The notes below the pieces were generated by a model, which did no database searches, was not told the origin of the DNA, and worked only from the letters and a program-made list of their open reading frames with translations. Positions 25,581 to 34,974 of a DNA stretch of 64,000 nt are shown here, one piece after another (position 1 is the first letter of the stretch; every line of letters starts with the position of its first letter). Source of the stretch: an uncultured Bacteroidota bacterium (GTDB taxonomy: Bacteria > Bacteroidota > Bacteroidia > Bacteroidales > UBA12481); contig CAINOB010000083.1 of the NCBI GenBank assembly GCA_903851365.1, positions 58,880-122,879 on the forward strand. The letters are read 5' to 3'. The position numbers were made by a program, and so were the translations under genes.

Positions 25581-26942
25581 ATGACAAAGATTCGAAGAAT
25601 TATCCTGACCGAAGATGAGATGCCAAGGCAATGGTATAATCTCGCTGCTGATGTTAAATGTCCGCCGTTTATGAGTCCGGCCGGGCCCGTACCGCCCGAA
25701 GCATGGGCACCGGTATTCCCGATGAACCTCGTGGAACAGGAGTACAGCACTCAGCGTTGGATCGATATACCTGAGGAAGTCCTCAGCCTGCTCACCCGCT
25801 GGCGCCCGGCACCGATGCATCGTGCTTACGCATTGGAGGAAGCATTGGGTACCCCGGCCAGGATCTATTACAAGAATGAAAGTCTGTCACCGGGAGGCAG
25901 CCACAAGCCAAATACGGCTGTTGCCCAAGCCTGGTATAACAAGCAAGCCGGCACCAAGCGACTCACCACAGAAACCGGAGCCGGACAGTGGGGCAGCGCC
26001 CTTTCTTATGCCTGTTCACTGATCGGGCTCGAGTGCAAGGTATTCATGGTCCGTGTAAGCTTCGACCAGAAACCTCTTCCCAAGCTCATGATGCAGACCT
26101 GGGGCGCTACGTGTATACCGAGTCCGAGCATGGAGACGGCTGCCGGCAGAGCTATCCTTGAGCAATTTCCGGATACACCGGGCAGTCTGGGCATTGCTAT
26201 CAGCGAAGCCATTGAAGCAGCGGTTACTGATCCTACCGGTCAGACCAAATATTCCCTTGGCAGCGTTTTGAACCACGTGATGCTTCATCAGACCATCATC
26301 GGCCTGGAAGCCAAGAAACAGCTTGAAAAAGTTAATGAGAGGCTGCCTGATATCGTGATTGGCTGTGCAGGTGGCGGAAGCAACTTTGCCGGGTTATCAT
26401 TCCCATTTGTACTTGATAAGATCAATGGCGCCAAAATGGAGATCATCCCTGTTGAGCCGGCATCGTGCCCCACCCTCACCCGCGGTCATTATGTTTATGA
26501 CCATGGGGATAATGCCAAGCTGACCCCCCTGGTTGCCATGCACTCACTCGGTCATAATTTTATTCCTGCTCCGATCCATGCCGGTGGTCTGCGTTACCAT
26601 GGCATGTCGCCACTCGTAAGTCGCGCGGTTGAAGATGGACTGATGACTCCACGGGCAATCAACCAGCTGGAATGTTATGCTGCCGGAATGCTGTTTGCAC
26701 GTACCGAAGGAATCATTCCCGCTCCTGAATCATGCCATGCGATTGCAGCTACCATTCAGGAAGCGAAAAAAGCCAAAGAAGAGGGAAAAGAGAAAGTGAT
26801 CCTGTTCAACCTCAGCGGGCATGGTATGTTCGACCTCCTCGGGTACGAAAAATTCATGGCTGGTCAGCTCCAGGATTATGAACTGCCGCAGGAAATTATC
26901 AATAAAAATCATGAGGCGCTGGCGGGGTATCCGATGCCATAG
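25581..26942 (+). CDS. trpB: TrpB2-type tryptophan synthase beta chain
   Basis: A 453-residue PLP enzyme of the TrpB2 (TrpB-like) subfamily, longer than classical TrpB by some 50 residues with the usual N-terminal extension ([20 protein letters not shown]). PGGSHKPN places the PLP lysine at Lys109, [12 protein letters not shown] near 130-141 is the indole/serine site, and [11 protein letters not shown] near 258-268 binds the cofactor phosphate. It condenses indole with serine to tryptophan. No trpA or other trp gene is in the window. The Trp-codon leader upstream supports a true tryptophan-synthetic role. A hairpin terminator follows. Confidence 0.95.
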   Translation: MTKIRRIILTEDEMPRQWYNLAADVKCPPFMSPAGPVPPEAWAPVFPMNLVEQEYSTQRWIDIPEEVLSLLTRWRPAPMHRAYALEEALGTPARIYYKNESLSPGGSHKPNTAVAQAWYNKQAGTKRLTTETGAGQWGSALSYACSLIGLECKVFMVRVSFDQKPLPKLMMQTWGATCIPSPSMETAAGRAILEQFPDTPGSLGIAISEAIEAAVTDPTGQTKYSLGSVLNHVMLHQTIIGLEAKKQLEKVNERLPDIVIGCAGGGSNFAGLSFPFVLDKINGAKMEIIPVEPASCPTLTRGHYVYDHGDNAKLTPLVAMHSLGHNFIPAPIHAGGLRYHGMSPLVSRAVEDGLMTPRAINQLECYAAGMLFARTEGIIPAPESCHAIAATIQEAKKAKEEGKEKVILFNLSGHGMFDLLGYEKFMAGQLQDYELPQEIINKNHEALAGYPMP

Positions 26943-26981
26943 GACAATGTGCTAATGTGCTAATGTGACAATTAAAGAATG

Positions 26982-27010
26982 AAGAGGCTGTCTGGGTAAG
27001 GCGGCCTCTT
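26982..27010 (+). terminator. terminator after trpB2
   Basis: A 7-bp stem AAGAGGC (26982-26988) and GCCTCTT (27004-27010) with a 15-nt loop, followed by TTCATATT. It may serve both strands, since the convergent TonB-like gene ends at 27017. Confidence 0.65.
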
Positions 27011-27016
27011 TTCATA

Positions 27017-27496
27017 TTAAAAATCGATGGTGTAGGTGTAATTAATTGGACCTTCGGTTGGCAGGGGAGGTGTTCCCGCTTCTTCGGGAAGGACAAGGGG
27101 ATTACCCGGTTCCGGGGGAGTGACAAGGGAGTTTTCGTTTGTGATGGTGTATGTTATTGATGGGCGGTTCAGATTGAAGTGGATCGTCGCCTTGGTGGAG
27201 GTTCGTGTTCTCACGCTTTTGTTCCTGACCTTCTCAAATTGCATGAGTCCGATCACCCGCAACGCCTCCTCATCGCATCCATAGCCCAGGCCTTTTAAAA
27301 TGCGGACATTTTGAACAGCTCCTGTATCGAGGATATCGTATGCCACAATCACGCTGCCTTCAATGCCAGCCTCCTCAGCCTCTTTTGGGTACTGTACATT
27401 TTTTGCAATAAATTCCATGAAGGCATTCTTACCTCCAGGGTATCCAGGAACCTTGAGTGCTTCGAATTTTTTGGGGTGTTTTGTCATAATTGCCAT
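27017..27496 (-). CDS. TonB C-terminal domain protein without membrane anchor
   Basis: A 159-residue protein. Residues of about 20-110 match the TonB C-terminal domain: GGKNAFMEFIAKNVQYPKEA, GIEGSVIVAYDILDTGAVQN, LKGLGYGCDEEALRVI. This domain normally sits in the periplasm at the end of an anchored energy transducer, but here no transmembrane segment or signal peptide precedes it. A Pro-rich tail of about 45 residues follows. Met4 is an alternative start. Two 20-bp palindromes lie directly upstream of the start. Confidence 0.8.
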   Translation of the reverse strand: MAIMTKHPKKFEALKVPGYPGGKNAFMEFIAKNVQYPKEAEEAGIEGSVIVAYDILDTGAVQNVRILKGLGYGCDEEALRVIGLMQFEKVRNKSVRTRTSTKATIHFNLNRPSITYTITNENSLVTPPEPGNPLVLPEEAGTPPLPTEGPINYTYTIDF

Positions 27497-27498
27497 TT

Positions 27499-27518
27499 TT
27501 GCGGAATACGTTCCGCAA
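27499..27518. repeat. palindrome TTGCGGAA-N4-TTCCGCAA
   Basis: Perfect 8-bp arms around TACG, 2 bp upstream of the TonB-like gene's first ATG. A second near-copy lies at 27532-27551. Confidence 0.6.
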
Positions 27519-27531
27519 TTTTGTTCAGTTA

Positions 27532-27551
27532 TTGCGGAGTGCGTTCCGCAA
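27532..27551. repeat. near-copy of the TTGCGGA palindrome
   Basis: TTGCGGAG-TGCG-TTCCGCAA; it differs from the first copy at two inner positions and lies 33 bp from it, between the TonB-like gene and the GH95 3' end. Confidence 0.6.
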
Positions 27552-27561
27552 TAACGACGTA

Positions 27562-29916
27562 TTAAAGTCCAATCACCATATTTTCGCCTCTTTTTACTGA
27601 GATTTCCTGCTCTTTTCCAGCATAAAAGACTTTTGCTGTTCCGCCGGTTTTAGAGCTTACCGTGGCGTTGATCAGTTTTCCATCAGCCCACTTCAGATCG
27701 AATACGAAACCGCCGCGGGCACACAGACCTTTCACCTCACCAGTTGCCCAGGCTTTCGGCAGTGCGGGAAGCAAATGGATCACCCCGGTATGCGACTGGA
27801 TAAGCATCTCAGCAATACCGGCAGTACCGCCAAAATTACCATCAATCTGGAATGGCGGATGTGTATCGAACAGGTTGCTCTCCGTGGATTTTCGGAGCAG
27901 GGCAAGCAGGTTTTCATAGGCCTTTTCACCATTCTGCAGACGGGCATACTGACATACAATCCAGGCACGGCTCCAGCCTGTATGACCTCCGCCAAAAGAA
28001 AGCCGGCGCTCGATAGTGGCCTGTGCTGCTTTGAAAAGCTCGGGTGTTGCCGGAGTAAATTCGGCCAGCGGATAGAGTCCGAGCAGGTGCGACATGTGCC
28101 GGTGACCCGGTTCCACTTCATCATAATCCCTGATCCATTCCTGAATAACCCCTTTTGAATTGATGACCACCGGTGGCAGTCTTTTCTGCGCTGCATCCAG
28201 TTTTGCAGCAAAATCCTGATCGGTGCCAAGGATTTTACAAGCCTCTTTACAATTATCAAACAGGGTATTCAGTATTTCGATGTCCACAGTGGCAGCATAG
28301 GTCAATGCCGAGTTTTCTTTTGTTTTTGTCCCCGGAACCAGAAAAGCATTTTCGGGAGAATGCGAAGGGTTGGTTACCAAATATCCATCGGGCGATTCCA
28401 CCAGAAATCCGAGAACAAACTGGGCCGATCCTTTCATCATCGGCCAGGCAACATTGCGCAGGAAAGCGGTATCGCGGGTAAACAGAAAATGCTCAAACAC
28501 GGTAAAAGTCATCCACGGACCATTCAGCGGCGTGATGCCCCAAACACCATCGGCCACACCGGTTCGGCCAAAGGGATCGACGAGATGATGAAACACCCAG
28601 CCTTCAGTACCATACATTTCTTTAGCAGTTCGCGTACCGGGTACCACGAGTTTTTGCATGAAAGAAACCAGAGGTAGAGCAGTTTCCGAAAGGTTGCACA
28701 CCTCCGCCGGCCAGTAGTTCATCTGTAAATTGATATTGGTATGGAAATCAGCATTCCATGGGGCATTCATATCCTTGTTCCATACACCCTGCAGGTTGGC
28801 GGGCAAGGTGGCCGGTCCGCGCGATGAACCCATCAGCAGATAACGGCCGTATTGAAAATACATGGCGATGAGGGCATTATCCTCAGCGCCTGATTTCATC
28901 CTTACGAGCCGGTCATCGGTCGGAAGTGAATCCAGCACTGATCCGCCCAAATCCAGTGCCACCCGGTTAAAAATCGGCTGATATTCGGCCAGGTGCCTTT
29001 TCATCAGGTCTTTATCGGATTGATTGTCTGCCGCATCGAGTATTTTTTTGCAGGTAGCAGCCGGATCAATGGTCCGGTCGAAGTCCAATTTAGCAATCGA
29101 AAAATCGGTCGCTGCTGTCAGGCGGATTGTTACTTCCCGGGCCCTTTCCACCTTTAAACTTCCACCCTCGACTGCCAACTTTCCCCCGGAGCGCATGAGG
29201 CGTGCTTCGCCGGCGAATTTCATGTGGGCACCGGCCGGGCCACTGCCCTTATCTTCGGCGTCAATAATCTGCCCGGTCAAAAGTAGCTTGCCATCCGGAG
29301 TTGCGGTCACCACGGCATCCTTTTCACGGGTCATGGTAAAGTCGGCGTCGATAGCTCCTCCGTTCAGTGCTTTTATTTTTATGATCAGCATATTATCGGG
29401 GACCGTGGCGTACACTTCCTGACGGTATTTTTTGCCATCAACGGTAAACTCGGTCGCGGCAACACCGGTTTTCAAATCGAGTGATCTGCGGTAGTTTTCC
29501 GGCTTGGTTTTCCAGGCATAATTGATCAGCAGATCGCCCAGCGGCTGATACGACCGGATTCGTGGTGGGGTACCCAGCATATTATCGTTTGCCAACTGCC
29601 AGGCCTCCTTGAAACGGCTCTCGAACAATGCCTTCTGGATCTCGGGCAGGTGAGCCAGCGATCCCGGGTTGTTATTATTCACCGGGCACCCGGCCCAGAT
29701 GCTCTCTTCGTTGATCTGGATACGTTCTTTTTCAGCATTGCCAAAAACCATTGCGCCCAAACGGCCATTACCGACCGGGAGGGCTTCATCCCAGACTTTT
29801 GCCGGCTGTTTGTACCATAAAGTCAGGTGGTTCGATGCGGTTTTATCAGAGGAATCGGTACAGCCCGATAAAAGTACCAGGCTGATCAGGAAAAAGAAGG
29901 CGATCCGGCTTTTCAT
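27562..29916 (-). CDS. GH95 alpha-L-fucosidase/galactosidase lipoprotein
   Basis: A 784-residue lipoprotein (lipobox LLSGC, Cys19). The N-terminal domain starts LTLWYKQPAKVWDEALPVGN and holds GAMVFGNAEKERIQINEESIWAG, diagnostic of GH95. HTNINLQMNYWPAE near 385-398 carries the asparagine pair that activates water, and FQIDGNFGGTAG near 700-711 holds the catalytic aspartate. GH95 enzymes are inverting exo-enzymes that release alpha-1,2-L-fucose, or alpha-L-galactose in some members. Full length. It stands alone with a good -7 box upstream. Confidence 0.95.
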   Translation of the reverse strand: MKSRIAFFFLISLVLLSGCTDSSDKTASNHLTLWYKQPAKVWDEALPVGNGRLGAMVFGNAEKERIQINEESIWAGCPVNNNNPGSLAHLPEIQKALFESRFKEAWQLANDNMLGTPPRIRSYQPLGDLLINYAWKTKPENYRRSLDLKTGVAATEFTVDGKKYRQEVYATVPDNMLIIKIKALNGGAIDADFTMTREKDAVVTATPDGKLLLTGQIIDAEDKGSGPAGAHMKFAGEARLMRSGGKLAVEGGSLKVERAREVTIRLTAATDFSIAKLDFDRTIDPAATCKKILDAADNQSDKDLMKRHLAEYQPIFNRVALDLGGSVLDSLPTDDRLVRMKSGAEDNALIAMYFQYGRYLLMGSSRGPATLPANLQGVWNKDMNAPWNADFHTNINLQMNYWPAEVCNLSETALPLVSFMQKLVVPGTRTAKEMYGTEGWVFHHLVDPFGRTGVADGVWGITPLNGPWMTFTVFEHFLFTRDTAFLRNVAWPMMKGSAQFVLGFLVESPDGYLVTNPSHSPENAFLVPGTKTKENSALTYAATVDIEILNTLFDNCKEACKILGTDQDFAAKLDAAQKRLPPVVINSKGVIQEWIRDYDEVEPGHRHMSHLLGLYPLAEFTPATPELFKAAQATIERRLSFGGGHTGWSRAWIVCQYARLQNGEKAYENLLALLRKSTESNLFDTHPPFQIDGNFGGTAGIAEMLIQSHTGVIHLLPALPKAWATGEVKGLCARGGFVFDLKWADGKLINATVSSKTGGTAKVFYAGKEQEISVKRGENMVIGL

Positions 29917-29939
29917 TTCAGTTTAGCTTTGGTTTCATT

Positions 29940-29947
29940 CAAAGATA
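29940..29947 (-). promoter_or_regulatory. -7 box for the GH95 gene
   Basis: TATCTTTG on the minus strand, 23 bp before the start. The expected -33 region reads TTGTGT at about 21 nt, a partial match. Confidence 0.45.
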
Positions 29948-30007
29948 AGGTTTAGTACATTTGATTACACAATCACAATCCCGATTCGAGAATCAAAATT
30001 AATCAAC

Positions 30008-31267
30008 ATGCTTCCTCATAACCTAAGGACCGCAATCATCGGTATAACCATGATATCCATGATTTCATGCACCCCGCATGATTTCACCTGCACCCTCAAA
30101 GGGACAGTCGTTGATCGCAAGAGCGACACCTTGATTCTTAAGAGAAGAAATGAAGATCTTCGATTCGCTACAATCTTCATACCGATAATAAATGGAAAAT
30201 TCGAGTACAAAATGGAGGTAAAGGATATTGTGGCCTGGGATTTCACTTTTAAGGATGAATTAGATGGCGGTGGCTGGCGCCCGATCAAGTTCTTTCCTGA
30301 TCAGAAAATAGTCCAATTCGAACTGTATCCCCAAAATCAGTTCGAGAAAAATAAAATCATCGGGGGCAAGATCAACCAGTCAATGGTTGAGTATTACCAG
30401 GCCATTCAGATTAATGTTTATTCCCGAGTAGCCCCGCTTCTCAAAATCCAGGACTCTCTGGAGAAGAACAATCAGTATTGGACCCCTGAATTAAAAAGAT
30501 TATCTGACAGTTACGAATCGGCAAAAAGTCAGGCTCAGGAAGATTTTTTCAAGAAGCAAATGGATTCTTTGATAAATTCTGGAAATCATAAAACCCCGTT
30601 AGCGAGAGAGATTGAAATCCAATACAAACAAATCGGCTCCGATGAGATAAAGTTCCGGTCTGATTATATAAGTAAAAATCTCACGATCCAGGCATACTCA
30701 ATGATCCTCGAAGACCTGGTGGAAACCCGGTATAATTCGGTAACACTGAAGGAGATCCGGGAAATTTATCCGGTTTTCGCTAAAAAATTCCCGAACCACC
30801 CCTATACTAAATTGGTGGGTGATATTTTGAATGGGCTGGAGAACATTAAAATTGGCGGGCATTTTATCGATTTTACCTTGCCCGACCTGAATGGCAGCAA
30901 GCATACTTTATCGGAACTGATCAAGGGAAAAGTTGCCATTATCGATTTATGGGCTACCTGGTGCGGACCGTGTATCCGGCATACCAGGGAACTGGCACCG
31001 ATTTATGACGAGTACCACGACAAAGGCTTTACGATTGTGGGGATAGCTGCCGAGATAAAAAATACGGATGCGATGAAAGATCGGCTCGAAAAGGAAAAAT
31101 GGCCTTGGGTTAACCTCGTTGACCTGGACCGTCAAAACCAAATCTGGGATAAATATGGCGTATCGCTAAGCGTTGGAAAGATTATCATGGTCGACAAAAA
31201 TGGCACCGTACTGGCCGTGGACCCAACAGGAGAAGAGGTCAAAGCAAAACTTAAAGAATTGCTCTGA
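30008..31267 (+). CDS. TlpA-like thiol-disulfide lipoprotein with DUF4369-like N-terminus
   Basis: A 419-residue protein. The signal ends in MISC (Cys21), a likely lipobox. Residues of about 25-115 form a beta-sandwich of the DUF4369 type (LKGTVVDRKSDTLILKRR). Residues of about 120-270 are helical and charged, and about 275-419 are an AhpC/TSA-thioredoxin domain with the active site WATWCGPC near 315-322. Such periplasmic proteins reduce or exchange disulfides, often for cytochrome c maturation or in nutrient-limited stress. It is monocistronic, facing the decarboxylase gene. Confidence 0.88.
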   Translation: MLPHNLRTAIIGITMISMISCTPHDFTCTLKGTVVDRKSDTLILKRRNEDLRFATIFIPIINGKFEYKMEVKDIVAWDFTFKDELDGGGWRPIKFFPDQKIVQFELYPQNQFEKNKIIGGKINQSMVEYYQAIQINVYSRVAPLLKIQDSLEKNNQYWTPELKRLSDSYESAKSQAQEDFFKKQMDSLINSGNHKTPLAREIEIQYKQIGSDEIKFRSDYISKNLTIQAYSMILEDLVETRYNSVTLKEIREIYPVFAKKFPNHPYTKLVGDILNGLENIKIGGHFIDFTLPDLNGSKHTLSELIKGKVAIIDLWATWCGPCIRHTRELAPIYDEYHDKGFTIVGIAAEIKNTDAMKDRLEKEKWPWVNLVDLDRQNQIWDKYGVSLSVGKIIMVDKNGTVLAVDPTGEEVKAKLKELL

Positions 31268-31327
31268 CCTCCTCAATAAAGTTGCCCAGGTTTTTGGGAT
31301 TGGACGTCACCTCAGGGTTATAATTCC

Positions 31328-32983
31328 CTATTTCTTGCCGCGATAAGCGTTACCCAGGCGCTGCAAGCCAGCGGAATAATCGCGGTTCGGCAGAACGGCC
31401 TCAATGATTACTAACTTGTCTTTGGCTGCAGCTGCTATCTTCAGAGCATCGTTGAGTTCTTCCTCGGTCGTCACTCTCCTGCCGATCACAAAATCGCCAC
31501 CGGCAAATACCTCGGAAAGTTTGGAGTAGTTCCACATCTGGATATCATTGTATGGCCCGTCTTCATGCAACACGCGCTCAATCAGGTATCCGTCGTTATT
31601 GATCACCAGCAGAATTGCCGGACGCTTTTCCCGGATGATTGTCGAGATTTCCTGGGCGGTCATCTGGAAGGCTCCGTCGCCGGTGAGAATGAACGGGCGC
31701 TTGTCGGGCCGTGCAAGTGATACTCCCAATGCAGCCGGGGTGCAGAAACCGATTGAGCAATAGTAGCTCTGAACGATGAAATTATCGGACTCCTCGATAT
31801 GAAACTCAGGGGCTGCGCAGAAAGCATCACCCGGTTCCGAAAGCATGACCATATCATCTTCCAGACTGGAATTGATGCATTCATACAGGCGCGGTGCCGT
31901 TAAAATTGTGGCTTTCTGCGGCACGAATGTTCCCTTGCGCGGGGCCATCTCATGCGGGTGCGAATGTTTTAAATCGCGTGGTTTGATGAGCGGCAACAGG
32001 AAATTGATGAAATGCTGCAGCTGGATCCCCTGATAAGAATGATTGCCGACAGATACTTTTCCATCGCCGGCGCTGATCATTTTCCGGTTCTCCAGGTTGA
32101 TGCTGAACATGCCCGTATCGAGGTCGGTGATCCATACACCGAGTGATATCAGGCAATCCGAATCCTCCACCTGCTTGCGGACCGATTCGCGGCTCCATCC
32201 GCCCTGGTAAATACCGGCAAACTGAGGATGCAGCTCGGGCAAAATCGATTTACTGGCCAGCATGGTAACAAATGGGATTTCAGTACTTTCCACCAGGTAG
32301 AGGGTTTCCTTACCCAAATTCTGACGAAGCAACTCAACTCCGGCAATAATCAGGGGGTTTTCCGCATTATTGATCCGGTCGGCAACCTCGGTGAGGCACT
32401 CCTTCAAACTATCAGGATTTGATGTCACGGTCTTGAACAAACGCAGATCGCCTGGCTTGCGGCAAGGAGCTTTGGCCAGATCCGCTGGGATTTCCAGGTA
32501 AACAGGGAGCTTGCGGAAAACACAGTTTTTTATGATACGGTCGATCACGTCAGGTGCAGTATCGGGGTCAGTAAGAATCGCGGAGTCGACAGTAATTTTC
32601 TTATAAATATCGAGCTGCATATCGTAATGCGAGATCAAGTGGTGCACCATGGCACCCGATGCCCTGCGCGTACTTGCCGGGGCACCGCTGATAACGATCA
32701 TTGGGACCTGCTCGGCAAAGGCTCCGGCCACAGCATTCAGTATACTCAGGCCACCCACTCCATAAGTTACCACTGCGGCGCCGGCACCATTCATACGGGC
32801 ATATCCGTCGGCCGCGTAACCGGCATTCAATTCGTTACAAGTGCCTACCCAATTGATTGGACTGGCTATAACTTCATCAAGAAAATCCAGCACATAATCA
32901 CCTGGAACTCCAAAAATATGCTTGATACCGATCTCTTGCAAACGGCTCACGAGGTAGCTGGAAATGGTGTAATCTGAATTCAT
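31328..32983 (-). CDS. thiamine diphosphate-dependent 2-keto acid decarboxylase
   Basis: A 551-residue enzyme of the pyruvate/indolepyruvate decarboxylase family. Glu near 48 (GTCNELNAGYAADGYAR) is the conserved cofactor-activating glutamate, GAMVHHLIS near 113-121 holds the tandem His pair, and GDGAFQMTAQEIS followed by NNDGYLIERVLH near 440-480 is the ThDP/Mg site. It decarboxylates a 2-keto acid to an aldehyde; pyruvate, branched-chain keto acids and indolepyruvate are all possible. The aldo/keto reductase gene lies 24 bp upstream on the same strand and could reduce the aldehyde formed. Confidence 0.9.
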   Translation of the reverse strand: MNSDYTISSYLVSRLQEIGIKHIFGVPGDYVLDFLDEVIASPINWVGTCNELNAGYAADGYARMNGAGAAVVTYGVGGLSILNAVAGAFAEQVPMIVISGAPASTRRASGAMVHHLISHYDMQLDIYKKITVDSAILTDPDTAPDVIDRIIKNCVFRKLPVYLEIPADLAKAPCRKPGDLRLFKTVTSNPDSLKECLTEVADRINNAENPLIIAGVELLRQNLGKETLYLVESTEIPFVTMLASKSILPELHPQFAGIYQGGWSRESVRKQVEDSDCLISLGVWITDLDTGMFSINLENRKMISAGDGKVSVGNHSYQGIQLQHFINFLLPLIKPRDLKHSHPHEMAPRKGTFVPQKATILTAPRLYECINSSLEDDMVMLSEPGDAFCAAPEFHIEESDNFIVQSYYCSIGFCTPAALGVSLARPDKRPFILTGDGAFQMTAQEISTIIREKRPAILLVINNDGYLIERVLHEDGPYNDIQMWNYSKLSEVFAGGDFVIGRRVTTEEELNDALKIAAAAKDKLVIIEAVLPNRDYSAGLQRLGNAYRGKK

Positions 32984-33007
32984 AAAAGTATTTTTTGTTG
33001 ATAGTTT

Positions 33008-34021
33008 TTATTTCCTGTCTCTGCTCTGGCGGTCAATCATCCAGGCTGGATATTCGGGAGCCAGCTTACTGATATCATTGAGCATGGCAAGCTCATCGGC
33101 AGTAAACTGAACCTGGATCGAATTCAGGTTATCCGACAATTGCTCAGGTTTGTTCGCACCAACGATCACAGAAGTCACCACGTGCTGGTGTAACAGCCAG
33201 GCCAATGCAACCTGAGCTATTGTAACCTTTTTCGCATCTGCGATAACCTTTATAACATCGATGATATCGTACGCTTTTTCCTTATCGATCGGAGGGAAAT
33301 CGAAATTTGTGCGGCGACCGGTTTCCGATACTGCGTTGCGACTGTACTTACCGCTTAAAAATCCACCAGCCAGCGGACTCCAAACCATGAGGCCTATTTT
33401 CTGATCGATAAGCATAGGAACCAATTCCCTTTCCAGATCGCGGCTGGCAATCGTGTAATGGGCCTGCAGCGAAATGAACTTGCTGATATGCTCCTGAGCT
33501 GAGATCCCCAGCGCTTTCATAATTTGCCATGCCGCCAGATTGCTGCATCCTATATATCGAACCTTACCGCTTTTAACCAGGGAATCCAGGGCCGACAAGG
33601 TTTCCTGCATTGGTGTGAGCGAATCGAAACCGTGAATCTGATACAGATCGATATAATCCATATTCAGTCGCGACAAACTTTCATCGGCCTGCTGAAGGAT
33701 ATGCTTACGGCTCAGTCCGGAATTGTTTGGACCCGGCCCCATCTGTCCACGCACCTTTGTGGCAATAACCAGATCGTGGCGGTTAAGACCAAGATCGCGA
33801 ACGGCCTTCCCGGTCATTTGTTCGCTCAGTCCCTCACTGTAGACATTTGCTGTATCGATAAAATTTATGCCGCTTTCAATGGATTGTTTAACGAGCGCAT
33901 TGACCTGATCTTGAGGCAGCGTTCCGATAGCCGTCCACATACCACGTCCGCCAAATGTCATGGTACCTAAACAAAGTTCTGATACTCTGAGGCCTGTATT
34001 TCCTAAAAAATTGTATTTCAT
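33008..34021 (-). CDS. aldo/keto reductase
   Basis: A 337-residue NAD(P)H-dependent oxidoreductase. I favour the ATG ending at 34021, where the family sequence MKYNFLGNTGLRVSELCLG begins; an in-frame ATG seven codons earlier is possible. FIDTANVYSEGLSE near 54-67 holds the catalytic Asp and Tyr, ATKVRGQMGP near 90-99 the lysine, and DYIDLYQIHGFD near 127-138 the histidine. It probably reduces aldehydes or ketones. It is followed after 24 bp by the keto acid decarboxylase, suggesting an operon that makes an alcohol from a keto acid. Confidence 0.9.
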   Translation of the reverse strand: MKYNFLGNTGLRVSELCLGTMTFGGRGMWTAIGTLPQDQVNALVKQSIESGINFIDTANVYSEGLSEQMTGKAVRDLGLNRHDLVIATKVRGQMGPGPNNSGLSRKHILQQADESLSRLNMDYIDLYQIHGFDSLTPMQETLSALDSLVKSGKVRYIGCSNLAAWQIMKALGISAQEHISKFISLQAHYTIASRDLERELVPMLIDQKIGLMVWSPLAGGFLSGKYSRNAVSETGRRTNFDFPPIDKEKAYDIIDVIKVIADAKKVTIAQVALAWLLHQHVVTSVIVGANKPEQLSDNLNSIQVQFTADELAMLNDISKLAPEYPAWMIDRQSRDRK

Positions 34022-34141
34022 GGATTCAATAATTTTTTTCAAATCACGGGGATCTTCAGTGATTTCGTTCGGATATAAAGTTAATCAGTTTAACGAAAAA
34101 AGTCTGCCTGCCATTTTTATACCGCAAAAGGGGATATTGAA

Positions 34142-34345
34142 TTATTCCCTGAATTCCAGAATGTCGCCCGGCTGGCATTCCAATACCTTGCAGATGGCCT
34201 CCAAAGTTGCGAACCTGACTCCCCGGGCTTTGCCGGTTTTCAGAATCGACAGATTCACGGTGGTCAAGCCTACTTTTTGAGAAAGTTCATTCAACGACAT
34301 CTTCCGCCGGGCCATCATTACATCAAGGTTAATAACTATTGCCAT
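34142..34345 (-). CDS. XRE-family HTH regulator (YozG-like)
   Basis: A 67-residue Cro/CI-type regulator. The helix-turn-helix is MSLNELSQKVGLTTVNLSIL (about 16-35), followed by GVRFATLEAICKVLECQPGDIL. This compact form is regularly paired with DUF2975 membrane proteins, as here, where the gene starts 2 bp after the DUF2975 stop. It probably represses its own operon. No DNA site can be named with confidence. Confidence 0.9.
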   Translation of the reverse strand: MAIVINLDVMMARRKMSLNELSQKVGLTTVNLSILKTGKARGVRFATLEAICKVLECQPGDILEFRE

Positions 34346-34347
34346 AA

Positions 34348-34890
34348 TCAGATAAATGCCTCATTTTCACTCTTAACAAAAAGGGCCTTGGTCACAAATT
34401 GCTTCACTGCCCAAAGGATAATCGCTAAAAGAAAATACATGGTTTGCGGCTCCCGGAAAACTATCAGGTTTGTGAATGATCTGAACAGCAAATTGCTGAT
34501 GGCCTCCAATGAATTCCATTGATTGATGTGGACCTCATTCCAATTATTGAGTATAGTCTGACCGGCACCAAGAACAGCAAGAGCAATGCAGGCAAGGATC
34601 ACACCATCAAAAACCTTAAGGCTTTTCTCATCGAAAAACCCGGTTCGCCGGTAATTCCCGAATAAACGAATCAATAAATATCCAACATATAAAAAGATGC
34701 AGTCACTTAAAATCTGTACCATAAACCATACCAGCGGGGTATGGCCGGCCGGAACAATATAGCTCATTTGGGAAGTTAGGAATGGGACAAACCAGCGAAC
34801 ATGGTATATCAAAGCCTCCCCCGAAAAAAAGATCGTAATCCATAAAACGATCTGTATGCCCAGCATTTTAGAAATCCGAATATTCCTCAT
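34348..34890 (-). CDS. DUF2975 membrane protein
   Basis: A 180-residue protein with four hydrophobic segments near 8-24, 50-78, 90-112 and 150-168. The order and the TGFFDEKSLKVFDGVILACI segment (about 86-105) match DUF2975. The function of this family is unknown, and genes are nearly always next to a small XRE regulator. The pair here is driven by a strong consensus promoter. Confidence 0.85.
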   Translation of the reverse strand: MRNIRISKMLGIQIVLWITIFFSGEALIYHVRWFVPFLTSQMSYIVPAGHTPLVWFMVQILSDCIFLYVGYLLIRLFGNYRRTGFFDEKSLKVFDGVILACIALAVLGAGQTILNNWNEVHINQWNSLEAISNLLFRSFTNLIVFREPQTMYFLLAIILWAVKQFVTKALFVKSENEAFI

Positions 34891-34918
34891 CTTCGTCTTT
34901 TATAAAATTTAACTGCGA

Positions 34919-34949
34919 CAAAGATAGGATCAGTATAAAATAAAACAAA
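34919..34949 (-). promoter_or_regulatory. canonical promoter of the DUF2975-XRE operon
   Basis: On the minus strand TTTG (34946-34949), 19 nt, TATCTTTG (34919-34926): a perfect match to the Bacteroidetes -33/-7 consensus, 28 bp ahead of the start codon. Confidence 0.7.
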
Positions 34950-34974
34950 TAATTTTTATCGTTTTATTTTAAAT

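Noticed and set aside
25581..26942. A full trp operon
   Set aside because: Only trpB2 is present; neighbours on both sides are unrelated and the gene is closed by a terminator.
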